DNA of 30,501 bases, taken from a virus. A program made the translations under genes and the position numbers. The DNA lies in the IMG/VR virus record IMGVR_UViG_3300042691_029653, positions 1 through 30,501 of that record; one strand, written 5' to 3'. Below the pieces are notes generated by a model, which did no database searches, was not told the origin of the DNA, and saw only the letters and a list, made by a program, of their open reading frames with translations. The stretch's first letter is position 1; the number at the start of each line of letters is the position of its first letter. Shown piece by piece: positions 16,530-22,342 of this stretch.

Positions 16530-16928
16530 ATGCCGATTGCATTGAGCGAACGCTCGCTGACCAAACTCGAGGGCGCGCACCCGGATCTCGTTAAGGTGAT
16601 CAAGCGCGCCGCAATCCTGTCGGACATGGAGTTCACCGTGCTCGAGGTGCTGCGCACGGTTGCGCGGCAGAAAGAGCTAGTGGCCAAGGGCGCCAGCAAG
16701 ACCATGAAGTCGCGGCATCTCCCTGGGCCTGACGGCAAGAGCCGGGCGATTGACATTGCTCCGCTCGATGGCGGGCAGGTGTCGTGGGCCTGGCCGCAGT
16801 ATCACCGGCTTGCGCCAATCATCAAGCAGGCTGCGCGTGATGTGGGTGTGCCAATCGAATGGGGCGGGGATTGGCGCACGTTCAAAGACGGCCCGCACTG
16901 GCAACTGCCGTGGAAGGAATACCCATGA
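16530..16928 (+). CDS. Endolysin, M15 L-Ala-D-Glu peptidase type
   Basis: A 132-aa zinc peptidase of the VanY/phage T5 endolysin (M15) group. The motif SRHLPGPDGKSRAIDIAP supplies His63 and Asp75, and WGGDWRTFKDGPHWQL supplies His123; together these are the three expected zinc ligands. Length is typical (T5 endolysin is 137 aa). There is no signal peptide, so release through a holin is expected. The ribosome site (TAGGAGA) includes the stop of the preceding gene, and the ATGA overlap couples it to the holin gene. It would cleave peptide stems of peptidoglycan at the end of the lytic cycle. Confidence 0.9.
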   Translation: MPIALSERSLTKLEGAHPDLVKVIKRAAILSDMEFTVLEVLRTVARQKELVAKGASKTMKSRHLPGPDGKSRAIDIAPLDGGQVSWAWPQYHRLAPIIKQAARDVGVPIEWGGDWRTFKDGPHWQLPWKEYP

Positions 16929-17161
16929 AGCTGATCGAGAACTGGGCGGAAACCTTGTGGCGTGCCTGGTCGGTGCGCCTTGCTGCCATTGCTGGCGTGC
17001 TGGCTGGCTATCTGGCAGCCAATCCTGATGTGACCCAGGCGCTGCTCGAGCTGCTGCCTGATGGCCCGATGCGCACGCTGGCAGCCGCAGCTGTCGGCCT
17101 GTTTGTGTTCAGCGTGGCAACCGGCACCCGGATTGTTCAGCAACGCAAGCGAGGAGAGTGA
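16925..17161 (+). CDS. Holin-type small membrane protein
   Basis: A 78-aa product starting at ATG 16925 inside the endolysin stop. Two hydrophobic segments are visible at about residues 17-33 (VRLAAIAGVLAGYLAAN) and 51-69 (TLAAAAVGLFVFSVATG), separated by an acidic loop, and the end is basic (QQRKRGE). The opening ENWAETLWRAWSVRL resembles small holins of alphaproteobacterial podoviruses. Its position just after the endolysin supports a holin role: forming inner-membrane lesions that let the endolysin out. Confidence 0.75.
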   Translation: MKLIENWAETLWRAWSVRLAAIAGVLAGYLAANPDVTQALLELLPDGPMRTLAAAAVGLFVFSVATGTRIVQQRKRGE

Positions 17162-17163
17162 CG

Positions 17164-17337
17164 ATGTTCAAGGGACTGCTGCGCAAGCTGGGCCTCAAGG
17201 GGCCTGCCGTTGATGTGGTCGATACTATTGCCAGCCAGGTTGCTGACAAAGCAACAGGCGGTGCGGCAACTGAAGTCGATGAGGCGGTTCAGGCGGTGAG
17301 CCGCGAGGTCAAGAAGCGGAAGAAACCCAAGCCATAG
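17164..17337 (+). CDS. Small basic protein of the lysis cassette, unknown
   Basis: A 57-aa product from ATG 17164 with a strong GAGGAGAG site. Sequence begins MFKGLLRKLGLKGPAV, an amphipathic basic helix, and ends with a very basic KKRKKPKP tail; the middle is Ala/Val/Asp-rich. It has no clear membrane segment. It is the last + strand gene of the late region and ends 6 bp from the convergent minus-strand gene, with no hairpin terminator visible between them. Function is unknown. Confidence 0.7.
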   Translation: MFKGLLRKLGLKGPAVDVVDTIASQVADKATGGAATEVDEAVQAVSREVKKRKKPKP

Positions 17338-17339
17338 GG

Positions 17340-17357
17340 TGTGTCAAGATTTGTGTC
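17340..17357 (+). repeat. Arm-type repeat 1 near attP
   Basis: TGTGTC-AAGATT-TGTGTC, two TGTGTC half-sites 12 bp apart. Related copies are at 17521 and 17722, all in the same orientation and flanking the tRNA-like core. They are probable integrase arm-binding sites (inference). The stop codon of the 55-aa minus-strand gene lies in this copy. Confidence 0.6.
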
Positions 17358-17511
17358 CTGACAACATCCGCTCAATTTGTGCAGCAGCCTCGATGTTGAG
17401 CGACATACGCCACCGATCGAACCACTGGCTCAGTGCAGCACGAAGCTGATCGTCGTTGGAAACCACCGGCTCGGCAACGGAAACGGGGGCGGGCTTCTTC
17501 TTGCTCGGCAT
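17344..17511 (-). CDS. Small hypothetical protein beside attP
   Basis: A 55-aa product. The frame is open further upstream, but the start at 17511 has a clear AGGAGCT site and avoids the attP region. The N-terminus is basic (MPSKKKPAPV); the rest is helical (LRAALSQWFDRWRMSLNIEA) and ends HKS. It sits between the lysis cassette and attP, and in a lysogen it would be close to one prophage end. Function is unknown; a small DNA-binding or accessory factor is possible. Confidence 0.6.
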   Translation of the reverse strand: MPSKKKPAPVSVAEPVVSNDDQLRAALSQWFDRWRMSLNIEAAAQIERMLSGHKS

Positions 17512-17520
17512 GGTAGCTCC

Positions 17521-17538
17521 TGTGTCAATCTTTGTGCC
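17521..17538 (+). repeat. Arm-type repeat 2 near attP
   Basis: TGTGTC-AATCTT-TGTGCC, a diverged copy of the arm-type repeat with the same 12-bp period, on the left side of the tRNA-like core. Confidence 0.5.
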
Positions 17539-17623
17539 TGCGTGGATGCAGTTTAAATGCTGCATCGGTGCATGACAAGCGTGATTGAATGGCGGAATAC
17601 CGTGCTTTTCTGCGTTTGCTGGC

Positions 17624-17677
17624 GGCGACTGCAACGGTTTTCAAGACCGCTGCCTTAAACCACTCGGCCACCTGTCC
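17624..17677 (-). other. attP core: 5' half of a tRNA-Ser(UGA) gene
   Basis: Read on the minus strand from 17677 this is a tRNA-Ser 5' half. It has acceptor strand GGACAGG, TG, D arm GCCGAGTGGTTTAAGGC, then anticodon stem GCGGT, loop CTTGAAA (anticodon UGA) and ACCGT, then a short variable-arm-like stretch. No T arm (GGTTCGA) or acceptor 3' strand follows, so this is not a complete tRNA gene. It lies just downstream of the integrase between arm-type repeats, the standard place for attP. The crossover is probably in or next to the anticodon stem-loop (about 17634-17650). Carrying the 5' rather than the 3' part of the tRNA is unusual. Confidence 0.75.
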
Positions 17678-17694
17678 AGCCTAGGAAATCCGCC

Positions 17695-17708
17695 GTTTCA
17701 CGTGGAAC
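17695..17708. promoter_or_regulatory. parS-like ParB-binding site
   Basis: GTTTCACGTGGAAC matches every specified position of the parS core GTT-N-CACGTG-N-AAC bound by chromosomal ParB. Of the outer bases of the 16-bp form, the right one (A) matches and the left one (C instead of T) does not. It lies 18 bp from the tRNA-like core, inside the attP region. Binding is not shown. Confidence 0.5.
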
Positions 17709-17721
17709 AGACCGCTGTGGG

Positions 17722-17739
17722 TGTGTCCAGATTTGTGTC
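17722..17739 (+). repeat. Arm-type repeat 3 near attP
   Basis: TGTGTC-CAGATT-TGTGTC, 17 of 18 bases identical to repeat 1. It overlaps the 3' end of the integrase gene and lies on the opposite side of the core from repeats 1 and 2. Confidence 0.6.
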
Positions 17740-18754
17740 ATCGGCGGGCCTGCTCGGCCTGCTCGGGCGTCAGGTAGGTGAGATACCATTCCGTCTGCCC
17801 GATGGTCGAGTGGCGCAGTAGCTTCTGCAGCTGGTAAAGGGAACCCCCATCCCGGAGGAACCGGATCGCGTATTCGTGGCGCAGATCATGGAAGCGCAGA
17901 GGCGTAAAGGGCACGCTGTCTGCACTGGCCTTGGCGGCGGCACGCTTGACCACCTCGCGCCACATTTCGCTGACGCGCTGGTAGGGGCCGCCATCGCGGG
18001 TCTGGAACAGGTAGCGCTGCCCGGCGGGCTGGCGGGCTACGATAGCCTTGGCAGCATCGGACAGCGGCACAACAGCAGCCTGACGGTTCTTTTGGTCGAA
18101 CAGCTGCACCTCACCGCCGACACAATGCCGCCGCTCGAGCTGGGCTATTTCATCGCGCCTCAGGCCGGTGAGCAAGGCAAAGCGGCACAGGTCGCCAAAG
18201 GTGCCATGCATATGGGCAAAGATCCGCTCGATACATTCCGGTGTCGGCCGAACGAAGGGTGCGCGTTTCTCTTTGCGCTGGCGCCGGGGCAGTCGGGCTA
18301 CCGGGTTTTCGTCCGGCCAACTGTCGAGCTCGCGCACGGTGTTGGCGATTGCGCTGATGACGGCCAGGTTGCGGTTGATGGTAGCGACTGACGCACCCTC
18401 GGCACGGCGCTCGGCCATGAAGGTGAGCAAGCGTTCTTTGGTAATGGACGCCCATGCCGTGCCAGCAAAATGCCGGTCGAGAATGGCAAGGATCTTGCGG
18501 TAGCCGTCCTCGGTTTTTGGCTTCCACTGGCTAACATGGGCGTCCCACCACAGGAGAACGGCTTGCTCCCAGGTGTGTTCGATTGAGCCGTGATAGGGTG
18601 ACAGGCTGGCAAGCCAGCTGGTCAGGCGGCGTTCTGCCTCGCGCCGATCAGCTGTTTGTAGCGAGCGGCGATGCTTGGTGCCAGCAACGGTGACACAGCC
18701 ATACCATACGCTGCCCCTCTGATAGAGGTGGCGCGCTCCTTTGCCTCGAGCCAT
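17738..18754 (-). CDS. int: Tyrosine-family integrase
   Basis: A 338-aa site-specific recombinase. Catalytic residues are visible: Arg199 in TGLRRDEI, His289-x-x-Arg292 in RFHDLRHEY, His315 in LLRHST, and Tyr324 in TEWYLTYL as the probable nucleophile. Residues 1-40 form a small basic domain suited to arm-site binding; about 60-145 form the core-binding SAM-like domain. The start at 18754 has GGAGAGAC upstream. It overlaps the excisionase-like gene by 133 bp in a different frame, and its stop lies within arm repeat 3, next to the tRNA-Ser attP core. It would integrate the phage at the host tRNA-Ser(UGA) gene. Confidence 0.93.
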   Translation of the reverse strand: MARGKGARHLYQRGSVWYGCVTVAGTKHRRSLQTADRREAERRLTSWLASLSPYHGSIEHTWEQAVLLWWDAHVSQWKPKTEDGYRKILAILDRHFAGTAWASITKERLLTFMAERRAEGASVATINRNLAVISAIANTVRELDSWPDENPVARLPRRQRKEKRAPFVRPTPECIERIFAHMHGTFGDLCRFALLTGLRRDEIAQLERRHCVGGEVQLFDQKNRQAAVVPLSDAAKAIVARQPAGQRYLFQTRDGGPYQRVSEMWREVVKRAAAKASADSVPFTPLRFHDLRHEYAIRFLRDGGSLYQLQKLLRHSTIGQTEWYLTYLTPEQAEQARR

Positions 18755-18927
18755 GTCCGAAGTCTCTCCACGTCGAACGTCCAGAGGCGGCCCAGCTTGG
18801 CAGCGCCGGGCACCTCACCGCGCGCGGCCATAGCGCGGAAGGTGCGCTCGCTCAATCCGCACATGGCGGCAGCATCGGTCAAGCGGATGCGAGCGGTGAT
18901 TGTGGTCTTGATAACGACCTGGCGCAT
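18622..18927 (-). CDS. Excisionase-like / AlpA-type HTH protein
   Basis: A 101-aa protein with a MerR/excisionase-like winged helix at about residues 14-62: RLTDAAAMCGLSERTFRAMA followed by GEVPGAAKLGRLWTFDVERL. This is the pattern of AlpA/Xis small DNA-binding proteins that bend attachment DNA or activate int. It starts at 18927 with a TAATG overlap to the upstream gene and extends 133 bp into the integrase gene. The C-terminal about 40 residues, encoded in the overlap, are Ala-rich and may be dispensable. An excisionase role is inferred from fold and adjacency. Confidence 0.72.
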   Translation of the reverse strand: MRQVVIKTTITARIRLTDAAAMCGLSERTFRAMAARGEVPGAAKLGRLWTFDVERLRTWLEAKERATSIRGAAYGMAVSPLLAPSIAARYKQLIGARQNAA

Positions 18928-19109
18928 TATCGACCTCGTTGATCCTGGCGGACAGTTGCCTTGCCCTTGAGAGTGATTTGGATTTCAAACTGGTGGCCGC
19001 ACCATTCGAGCGGAAAATAGGCGTAGCAGTCTGGCACAAACAGCCGCAGCTTGTCGGCATCGGCCAGGACGCGCCGGCCGATGTAGTCGGCCAGTTCATG
19101 TTCGGCCAT
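18927..19109 (-). CDS. Small hypothetical protein upstream of xis
   Basis: A 60-aa product. The start at 19109 (GGGGAAG site, TGATG overlap with the gene before it) is preferred over an upstream extension rich in Arg/Thr. Visible pattern: ADYIGRRVLADADKLRLFVP then CYAYFPLEWCGHQFEIQITL, a mixed alpha/beta protein with two Cys; the C-terminus is basic. Both ends overlap neighbours by a few bases, so it is a unit of the leftward operon. No function recognised. Confidence 0.6.
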   Translation of the reverse strand: MAEHELADYIGRRVLADADKLRLFVPDCYAYFPLEWCGHQFEIQITLKGKATVRQDQRGR

Positions 19110-19522
19110 CACACTTCCCCGCGTTCGATTGCGTCTGCGCGAAGGCGTAGTTGTCCAGCGATTTCGTAACCGTCCTCGTCGCAAAATGATTTGGCAATAT
19201 CGCGCATGATAGTCACAATCTGCGCCAGAGCATCCTTGAGCGCGGTAATCTCGCGCTGGGCTGCGACCAGAGCCTCATCCTTCCGCGCCACCTCTGCCTC
19301 AAGCTTTTCAATCTCATGATGCAGACGCATATTCTCATCACGATAAACTTGTGCGTTCATGAAAAGCACCGGAAGGTTTTGGCAATCGGCCAAGCTATTC
19401 TCACGGAAGTTCATTTTCACTGTGGCGACAAGTTTATGCTCTCCCTTATGCGGAAGGTGATGCTTGCCGTAAATTTCATAGGTGTGCGGCCCGACCTGAT
19501 CCACTCGATTAAGTTCAACCAT
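19109..19522 (-). CDS. Hypothetical protein with coiled-coil C-terminal half
   Basis: A 137-aa product; the start at 19522 has GGGAGG seven bases upstream. The first about 60 residues look beta-rich (VGPHTYEIYGKHHLP, HKLVATVKMNF). Residues about 68-112 are a heptad-like coiled coil (NMRLHHEIEKLEAEVARKDE, LVAAQREITALKDALAQ), followed by an acidic region. It may oligomerise or act as an adaptor. The gene overlaps its neighbours on both sides (8 bp upstream, 1 bp downstream). Confidence 0.6.
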   Translation of the reverse strand: MVELNRVDQVGPHTYEIYGKHHLPHKGEHKLVATVKMNFRENSLADCQNLPVLFMNAQVYRDENMRLHHEIEKLEAEVARKDEALVAAQREITALKDALAQIVTIMRDIAKSFCDEDGYEIAGQLRLRADAIERGEV

Positions 19523-19784
19523 TGGCACCTCCCAAAACACTAGCAATAAAGGCATCAATGCAACCTTCGCATGGCTCATACATCCAAGCGCCATGAACGC
19601 ACCTGTCATGCTTGCTGGATGTCATATCCATGCGCCAAGGCTCACCAAGGGGACGAGGCATCGTGCCATCCGCAATCTTCGCCAACGCCTCCCGCAGCCG
19701 CTCAACCTCGGCGGTCAGGGCTTCGATGCGGTCGGCTTGCTCCTTGCAAGTGGCGCAAAAATTGGTGCGGATGTTATCGGTCAT
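19515..19784 (-). CDS. Hypothetical protein with paired Cys motifs
   Basis: An 89-aa product with a strong AAAGGAG ribosome site before 19784. An N-terminal CATC (CxxC) is followed by a coiled-coil segment (ADRIEALTAEVERLREALAK), a Pro-rich turn, and a C-terminal HGAWMYEPCEGCIDAFI with a second CxxC. The two CxxC pairs and nearby His residues could bind a zinc ion. Similar short proteins occur in the small-gene runs of alphaproteobacterial phages, without known function. Confidence 0.65.
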   Translation of the reverse strand: MTDNIRTNFCATCKEQADRIEALTAEVERLREALAKIADGTMPRPLGEPWRMDMTSSKHDRCVHGAWMYEPCEGCIDAFIASVLGGANG

Positions 19785-19971
19785 GGCCTGCTCCTTTCAC
19801 GATGCTCGCCTCCCAATTGCCCGGTTCTGCATTCCCAATCACCCGCACAACTGTCTTGTCAGAGCGGATAGCTTTCACGATTACGTAAACCCCTGCCATG
19901 ATGACCGCATGGGTGTGATCCCACAGGCCAAGGCCCACGAACAGGATCGTGCAGATGGTGTCATTGTCCAT
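19774..19971 (-). CDS. Small membrane protein, unknown
   Basis: A 65-aa product starting at 19971 within the end of the preceding gene (11-bp overlap). One long hydrophobic stretch at about residues 6-34 (ICTILFVGLGLW ... VIMAGVYVIVKAI) could span the membrane once, followed by a polar tail. The ribosome site is poor, so translation probably depends on coupling to the 47-aa gene upstream. Function unknown. Confidence 0.5.
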   Translation of the reverse strand: MDNDTICTILFVGLGLWDHTHAVIMAGVYVIVKAIRSDKTVVRVIGNAEPGNWEASIVKGAGHDR

Positions 19972-20104
19972 TGCCGCCGGCCTTCATCTGCTCCGCCCGC
20001 TCCTGCGCCACCTGCCAGGCGGGCTTGCCGTTGATGGTGGCACCGCGCCGCCCGGAGGGCTGACGCGGCGCGTAGTACTTCTTGCTGTGTCGCTCGAATG
20101 CCAT
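19961..20104 (-). CDS. Very small basic hypothetical protein (47 aa)
   Basis: A 47-aa frame reading MAFERHSKKYYAPRQPSGRR and ending MKAGGNGQ. It has an excellent AAGGAGAGTGAC leader before ATG 20104 and fits between its neighbours with only a short overlap downstream. The first half is very basic and aromatic, the second half helical (WQVAQERAEQMK). It is likely a nucleic-acid- or protein-binding small phage protein, but no family is recognised. It is easy to miss because of its length. Confidence 0.6.
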   Translation of the reverse strand: MAFERHSKKYYAPRQPSGRRGATINGKPAWQVAQERAEQMKAGGNGQ

Positions 20105-20105
20105 G

Positions 20106-20246
20106 TCACTCTCCTTGCAACAGGTCTGTCATGCCCAGACGGGTCGCTTCATTGCGGAGCATCTGATACCGGCGACGCGCGCGCTCGAGCTGGTCAGGCA
20201 GCACACGCAACCGGTAAGCCAGATACTTGAGCTCTCGCTCGCTCAT
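20106..20246 (-). CDS. Small helical hypothetical protein (46 aa)
   Basis: A 46-aa product. An in-frame upstream ATG at 20294 exists, but the start at 20246 is preferred because it forms an ATGA overlap with the gene upstream, the spacing used throughout this operon. The sequence MSERELKYLAYRLRVLPDQL and following residues are a highly charged pair of helices rich in Arg and Leu. No function recognised. Confidence 0.5.
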   Translation of the reverse strand: MSERELKYLAYRLRVLPDQLERARRRYQMLRNEATRLGMTDLLQGE

Positions 20247-20386
20247 GCCTGGGTGGGGCGCTCGGCGGGGAACGTCAGCCATGTCGGGATCCATGTCAGT
20301 GCTGCATCACAGTCAGCGTTCGACAGCTGTTTCCACACCAGGTTGACCTGCGCACTGCACAGGTCATGCAAAGACGGATCGTCCAT
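20243..20386 (-). CDS. Small hypothetical protein (47 aa)
   Basis: A 47-aa frame starting at 20386 with GGAGCT upstream and ending in an ATGA overlap with the next gene. It reads MDDPSLHDLCSAQVNLVWKQ and ends in FPAERPTQA; it is acidic at the front with several Trp. It accounts for the interval between two better supported genes and keeps the close packing of the operon. Function unknown. Confidence 0.5.
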   Translation of the reverse strand: MDDPSLHDLCSAQVNLVWKQLSNADCDAALTWIPTWLTFPAERPTQA

Positions 20387-20389
20387 AAG

Positions 20390-20590
20390 TCAGCTCCGTG
20401 ATGCGCGCCGGATTTGCGCGACGACGTTTTTGGTTGCGCGGTCTGCCTCGATGCTCCTGCCCAAAGGCAGGATGCCGACGAACCGATTGGCGAGGATGAT
20501 CTTGCGGTGGCGATTGCCCAGCTCGATAGCCCAGGGTTTGCCGGTAGCATCGAGCGCACGCCGGATTGCAGCAGGCAGGCGCTTGGTCAT
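20390..20590 (-). CDS. Small protein, possibly HicA-like fold
   Basis: A 66-aa product, TGATG-coupled to the HTH gene upstream. The pattern LPAAIRRALDATGKPWAIEL, then NRHRKIILANRFVGILPLGR and VVAQIRRA is a helix, two or three strands and a helix, as in the small double-stranded-RNA-binding-like HicA fold. It resembles a common uncharacterised prophage protein (PWxIExGxxHxKxxLxGxxVGILP pattern). The HicA active-site context is only partly present, and there is no HicB partner next to it, so a toxin role is not claimed. Confidence 0.6.
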   Translation of the reverse strand: MTKRLPAAIRRALDATGKPWAIELGNRHRKIILANRFVGILPLGRSIEADRATKNVVAQIRRASRS

Positions 20591-20877
20591 CAGTGCCGTC
20601 CCTGCAGCACCTCGGCCACGCGTCCGATGTTGACGTTGAACCGACTGGCCAGCTCTGACTGCGTGATTTCGGGATCATCTTGGAAGGCTTGCCGAATTGC
20701 AGCAGCCAGGGCAGGGGTCATGGGCTGCGAGGCATTGGGGCGGCGACCATTGCGCATTCGCTTTTTGCGATAAAGCGCCAGCCCCCGTTGCTCGAGCAGG
20801 TCACAGATTAGTTTGGCCCGAGTGCGACTGCACTGCAGGATGGCAGCCAGTTCCACTTCGGGGTGAACGTCATTCAT
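20590..20877 (-). CDS. Helix-turn-helix DNA-binding protein
   Basis: A 95-aa product; the start at 20877 overlaps the ArdC stop (ATGA). Two helical DNA-binding-like units are visible: residues about 5-35 (EVELAAILQCSRTRAKLICD) and about 58-95 (AIRQAFQDDPEITQSELASR followed by FNVNIGRVAEVLQGRH), the latter a good HTH. A basic linker (KKRMRNGRR) joins them. It may regulate the operon or act in replication; nothing in the sequence decides between these. Confidence 0.65.
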   Translation of the reverse strand: MNDVHPEVELAAILQCSRTRAKLICDLLEQRGLALYRKKRMRNGRRPNASQPMTPALAAAIRQAFQDDPEITQSELASRFNVNIGRVAEVLQGRH

Positions 20878-21710
20878 GCGGCGAGCCTTTCTTCCTGTGG
20901 TTGGATTGCTTCGAGAAACTCGACTGCTTTGCTGGCCTGGCTGGCTGCCTGCACGATGAACCGCTTGTCGCCGCGCAAGGCTTCGAGCCAGCTGGCGATG
21001 TAGTTCACGTGGTCGTTGCGGGTGGTCTGCTCGATCCCGAACTCGGCGCACAGGAAGGCCGCTCCCAGCTCGGCAATCAGCTCCTCGAAAGCTACACCGC
21101 CCGCTTGCTTACGCGCTTCGAGCCGGTCGAGCCGGTGCTTGGCTCCGGTCCAGTGGGTCGCTTCGTGGAACAGCACCGAGTAGTAATGCTCGGGCGTGTG
21201 GAACACCTCGAACGGTGGCATATGGATGGTGTCGGTAGCCGGGCGATAGAAGGCAGAGCCGCCGCCCGTCTCGAGTTGGATGGCATGGCTGCGATCCATC
21301 AGCCAACGGTCGAGCGCCTCGAGCCGCTGGTCAGCCGACAACATGGTCGGCACCGGAACCTCGGGTGCGCCTTCGACCTGGGCTTCGTTGAATACGTAGC
21401 TGCCCCGCAAGATTAGGCGATCGTCCTTGGCCGTCTCGCCTTTGATCACCTTGTAAAAGATGATCGGGGTGCCGCGTTCGCCTTTGCGCACCTGTGCGCC
21501 GAGCTCCTGCCATTGCTTGAAGGTGGCCCAGCGATTGCTGGCATAACCTTCGGTCCACAATGAAAGGACATTGACGCCACGGTAGCGCTTCTTGGTGACA
21601 GCATTAATTGGCAGGCCGCTGGTCATGCCATGCCAGCACGGACGCCACTGACCGGCAGTGTCTATGCTGGCCAATATGCGGTTGGTCATGGTTTCGTGAA
21701 GGTCACGCAT
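20874..21710 (-). CDS. ardC: ArdC-type anti-restriction protein with zinc metallopeptidase domain
   Basis: A 278-aa product; the start at 21710 is set by GGAGAGAG, two bases upstream. The N-terminal domain (about 1-110; PINAVTKKRYRGVNVLSLW, RWATFKQWQELGAQVRKGER) is the ssDNA-binding ArdC/DUF1738 domain. The C-terminal domain has LFHEATHWTGAKHRLDRLE (His182, Glu183, His186) with FEELIAELGAAFLCAEFG as third-ligand region, the metallopeptidase fold of polyvalent proteins. ArdC proteins coat or protect entering DNA and counter restriction. Here the gene follows ssb and a hairpin terminator. Length is close to plasmid ArdC (about 300 aa). Confidence 0.88.
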   Translation of the reverse strand: MRDLHETMTNRILASIDTAGQWRPCWHGMTSGLPINAVTKKRYRGVNVLSLWTEGYASNRWATFKQWQELGAQVRKGERGTPIIFYKVIKGETAKDDRLILRGSYVFNEAQVEGAPEVPVPTMLSADQRLEALDRWLMDRSHAIQLETGGGSAFYRPATDTIHMPPFEVFHTPEHYYSVLFHEATHWTGAKHRLDRLEARKQAGGVAFEELIAELGAAFLCAEFGIEQTTRNDHVNYIASWLEALRGDKRFIVQAASQASKAVEFLEAIQPQEERLAA

Positions 21711-21724
21711 GGCTCTCTCCAAGG

Positions 21725-21774
21725 AAAAGGGGGGCTCCGCCGGATCGACAGGAGGGGGAGGTGGCGAAGCCCCC
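21725..21774 (-). terminator. Rho-independent-type terminator between ssb and ardC
   Basis: On the minus strand, a 12-bp stem (21763-21774 with 21729-21740, one mismatch) with a loop of about 22 nt ends in TTTT at 21728-21725. It would partly separate ardC and the small genes downstream from the recombination genes. The interval 21711-21829 holds no gene. Confidence 0.6.
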
Positions 21775-21829
21775 AAGGTGGCGGCGCTGAGGGAGGGCGC
21801 GCCGCTAGATCCCGACTTGGGAAGGGTCG

Positions 21830-22234
21830 TTAGTCCCAGCCAGGAATGTCATCATCGAGCTTGTCGCCCGGCCAGTTGTTGCTGCCAGAGCTGGTGGCTC
21901 CAGCATTGTCAGCTCGTTCGCTCGAGAGGATCTCAAGCTTGGAGCCGAACGACATGGTGAGATCGAGCGAGGACTGCGGTGCGCCAGCATCGTTGGTAAA
22001 AGCACGGGCCGAGGGCTCACCTTCGACAAACAGCTTGCTGCCCTTGCGCACGTAGTCCTTGAGGAACTTGATCTTGTTCTCGTCGAACACGGTCACGTTC
22101 ACCCAGGTCGTGATCTTCTCGCCCTTGACCTTCTTGTTGGAGGCAAGGGAAAACCGGCACAGGTTGGTGCCACGTTCAGTTGTCTTGAACTCAGGGTCTT
22201 TCCCGAGATTGCCGATCACCTGCATCGTCAGCAT
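21830..22234 (-). CDS. ssb: Single-stranded DNA-binding protein
   Basis: A 134-aa OB-fold protein with a perfect AAGGAGATAAACC leader. Typical SSB features: MQVIGNLGKDPEFKTTERGT, RFSLASNK, TTWVNVTVFDEN, FVEGEPSARAFTNDAG. The C-terminus is a Ser/Gly/Asn linker followed by DDDIPGWD, an acidic tip close to the bacterial consensus DDDIPF that recruits repair proteins; the final F is replaced by GWD. It sits next to an annealing protein and an exonuclease, forming a recombination module. It would coat phage single strands during replication and recombination. Confidence 0.92.
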   Translation of the reverse strand: MLTMQVIGNLGKDPEFKTTERGTNLCRFSLASNKKVKGEKITTWVNVTVFDENKIKFLKDYVRKGSKLFVEGEPSARAFTNDAGAPQSSLDLTMSFGSKLEILSSERADNAGATSSGSNNWPGDKLDDDIPGWD

Positions 22235-22342
22235 GGTTTATCTCCTTTTCGTCACTGGTGATGGTTGCCCCGCCCGTTTCGTAGATCTTCGGGGTGGTCC
22301 CCTATTAGGCTAGAGGGACGGGCGGAGCGGGTTGTCCTGCGG

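Noticed and set aside
17590-17677. Complete tRNA-Ser gene
   Set aside because: The 5' half is clear but no T arm or 3' acceptor strand follows, so it is listed as an attP segment.
20390-20590. HicA toxin of a toxin-antitoxin pair
   Set aside because: The fold may be HicA-like, but the neighbouring genes do not look like HicB and the active-site context is incomplete.
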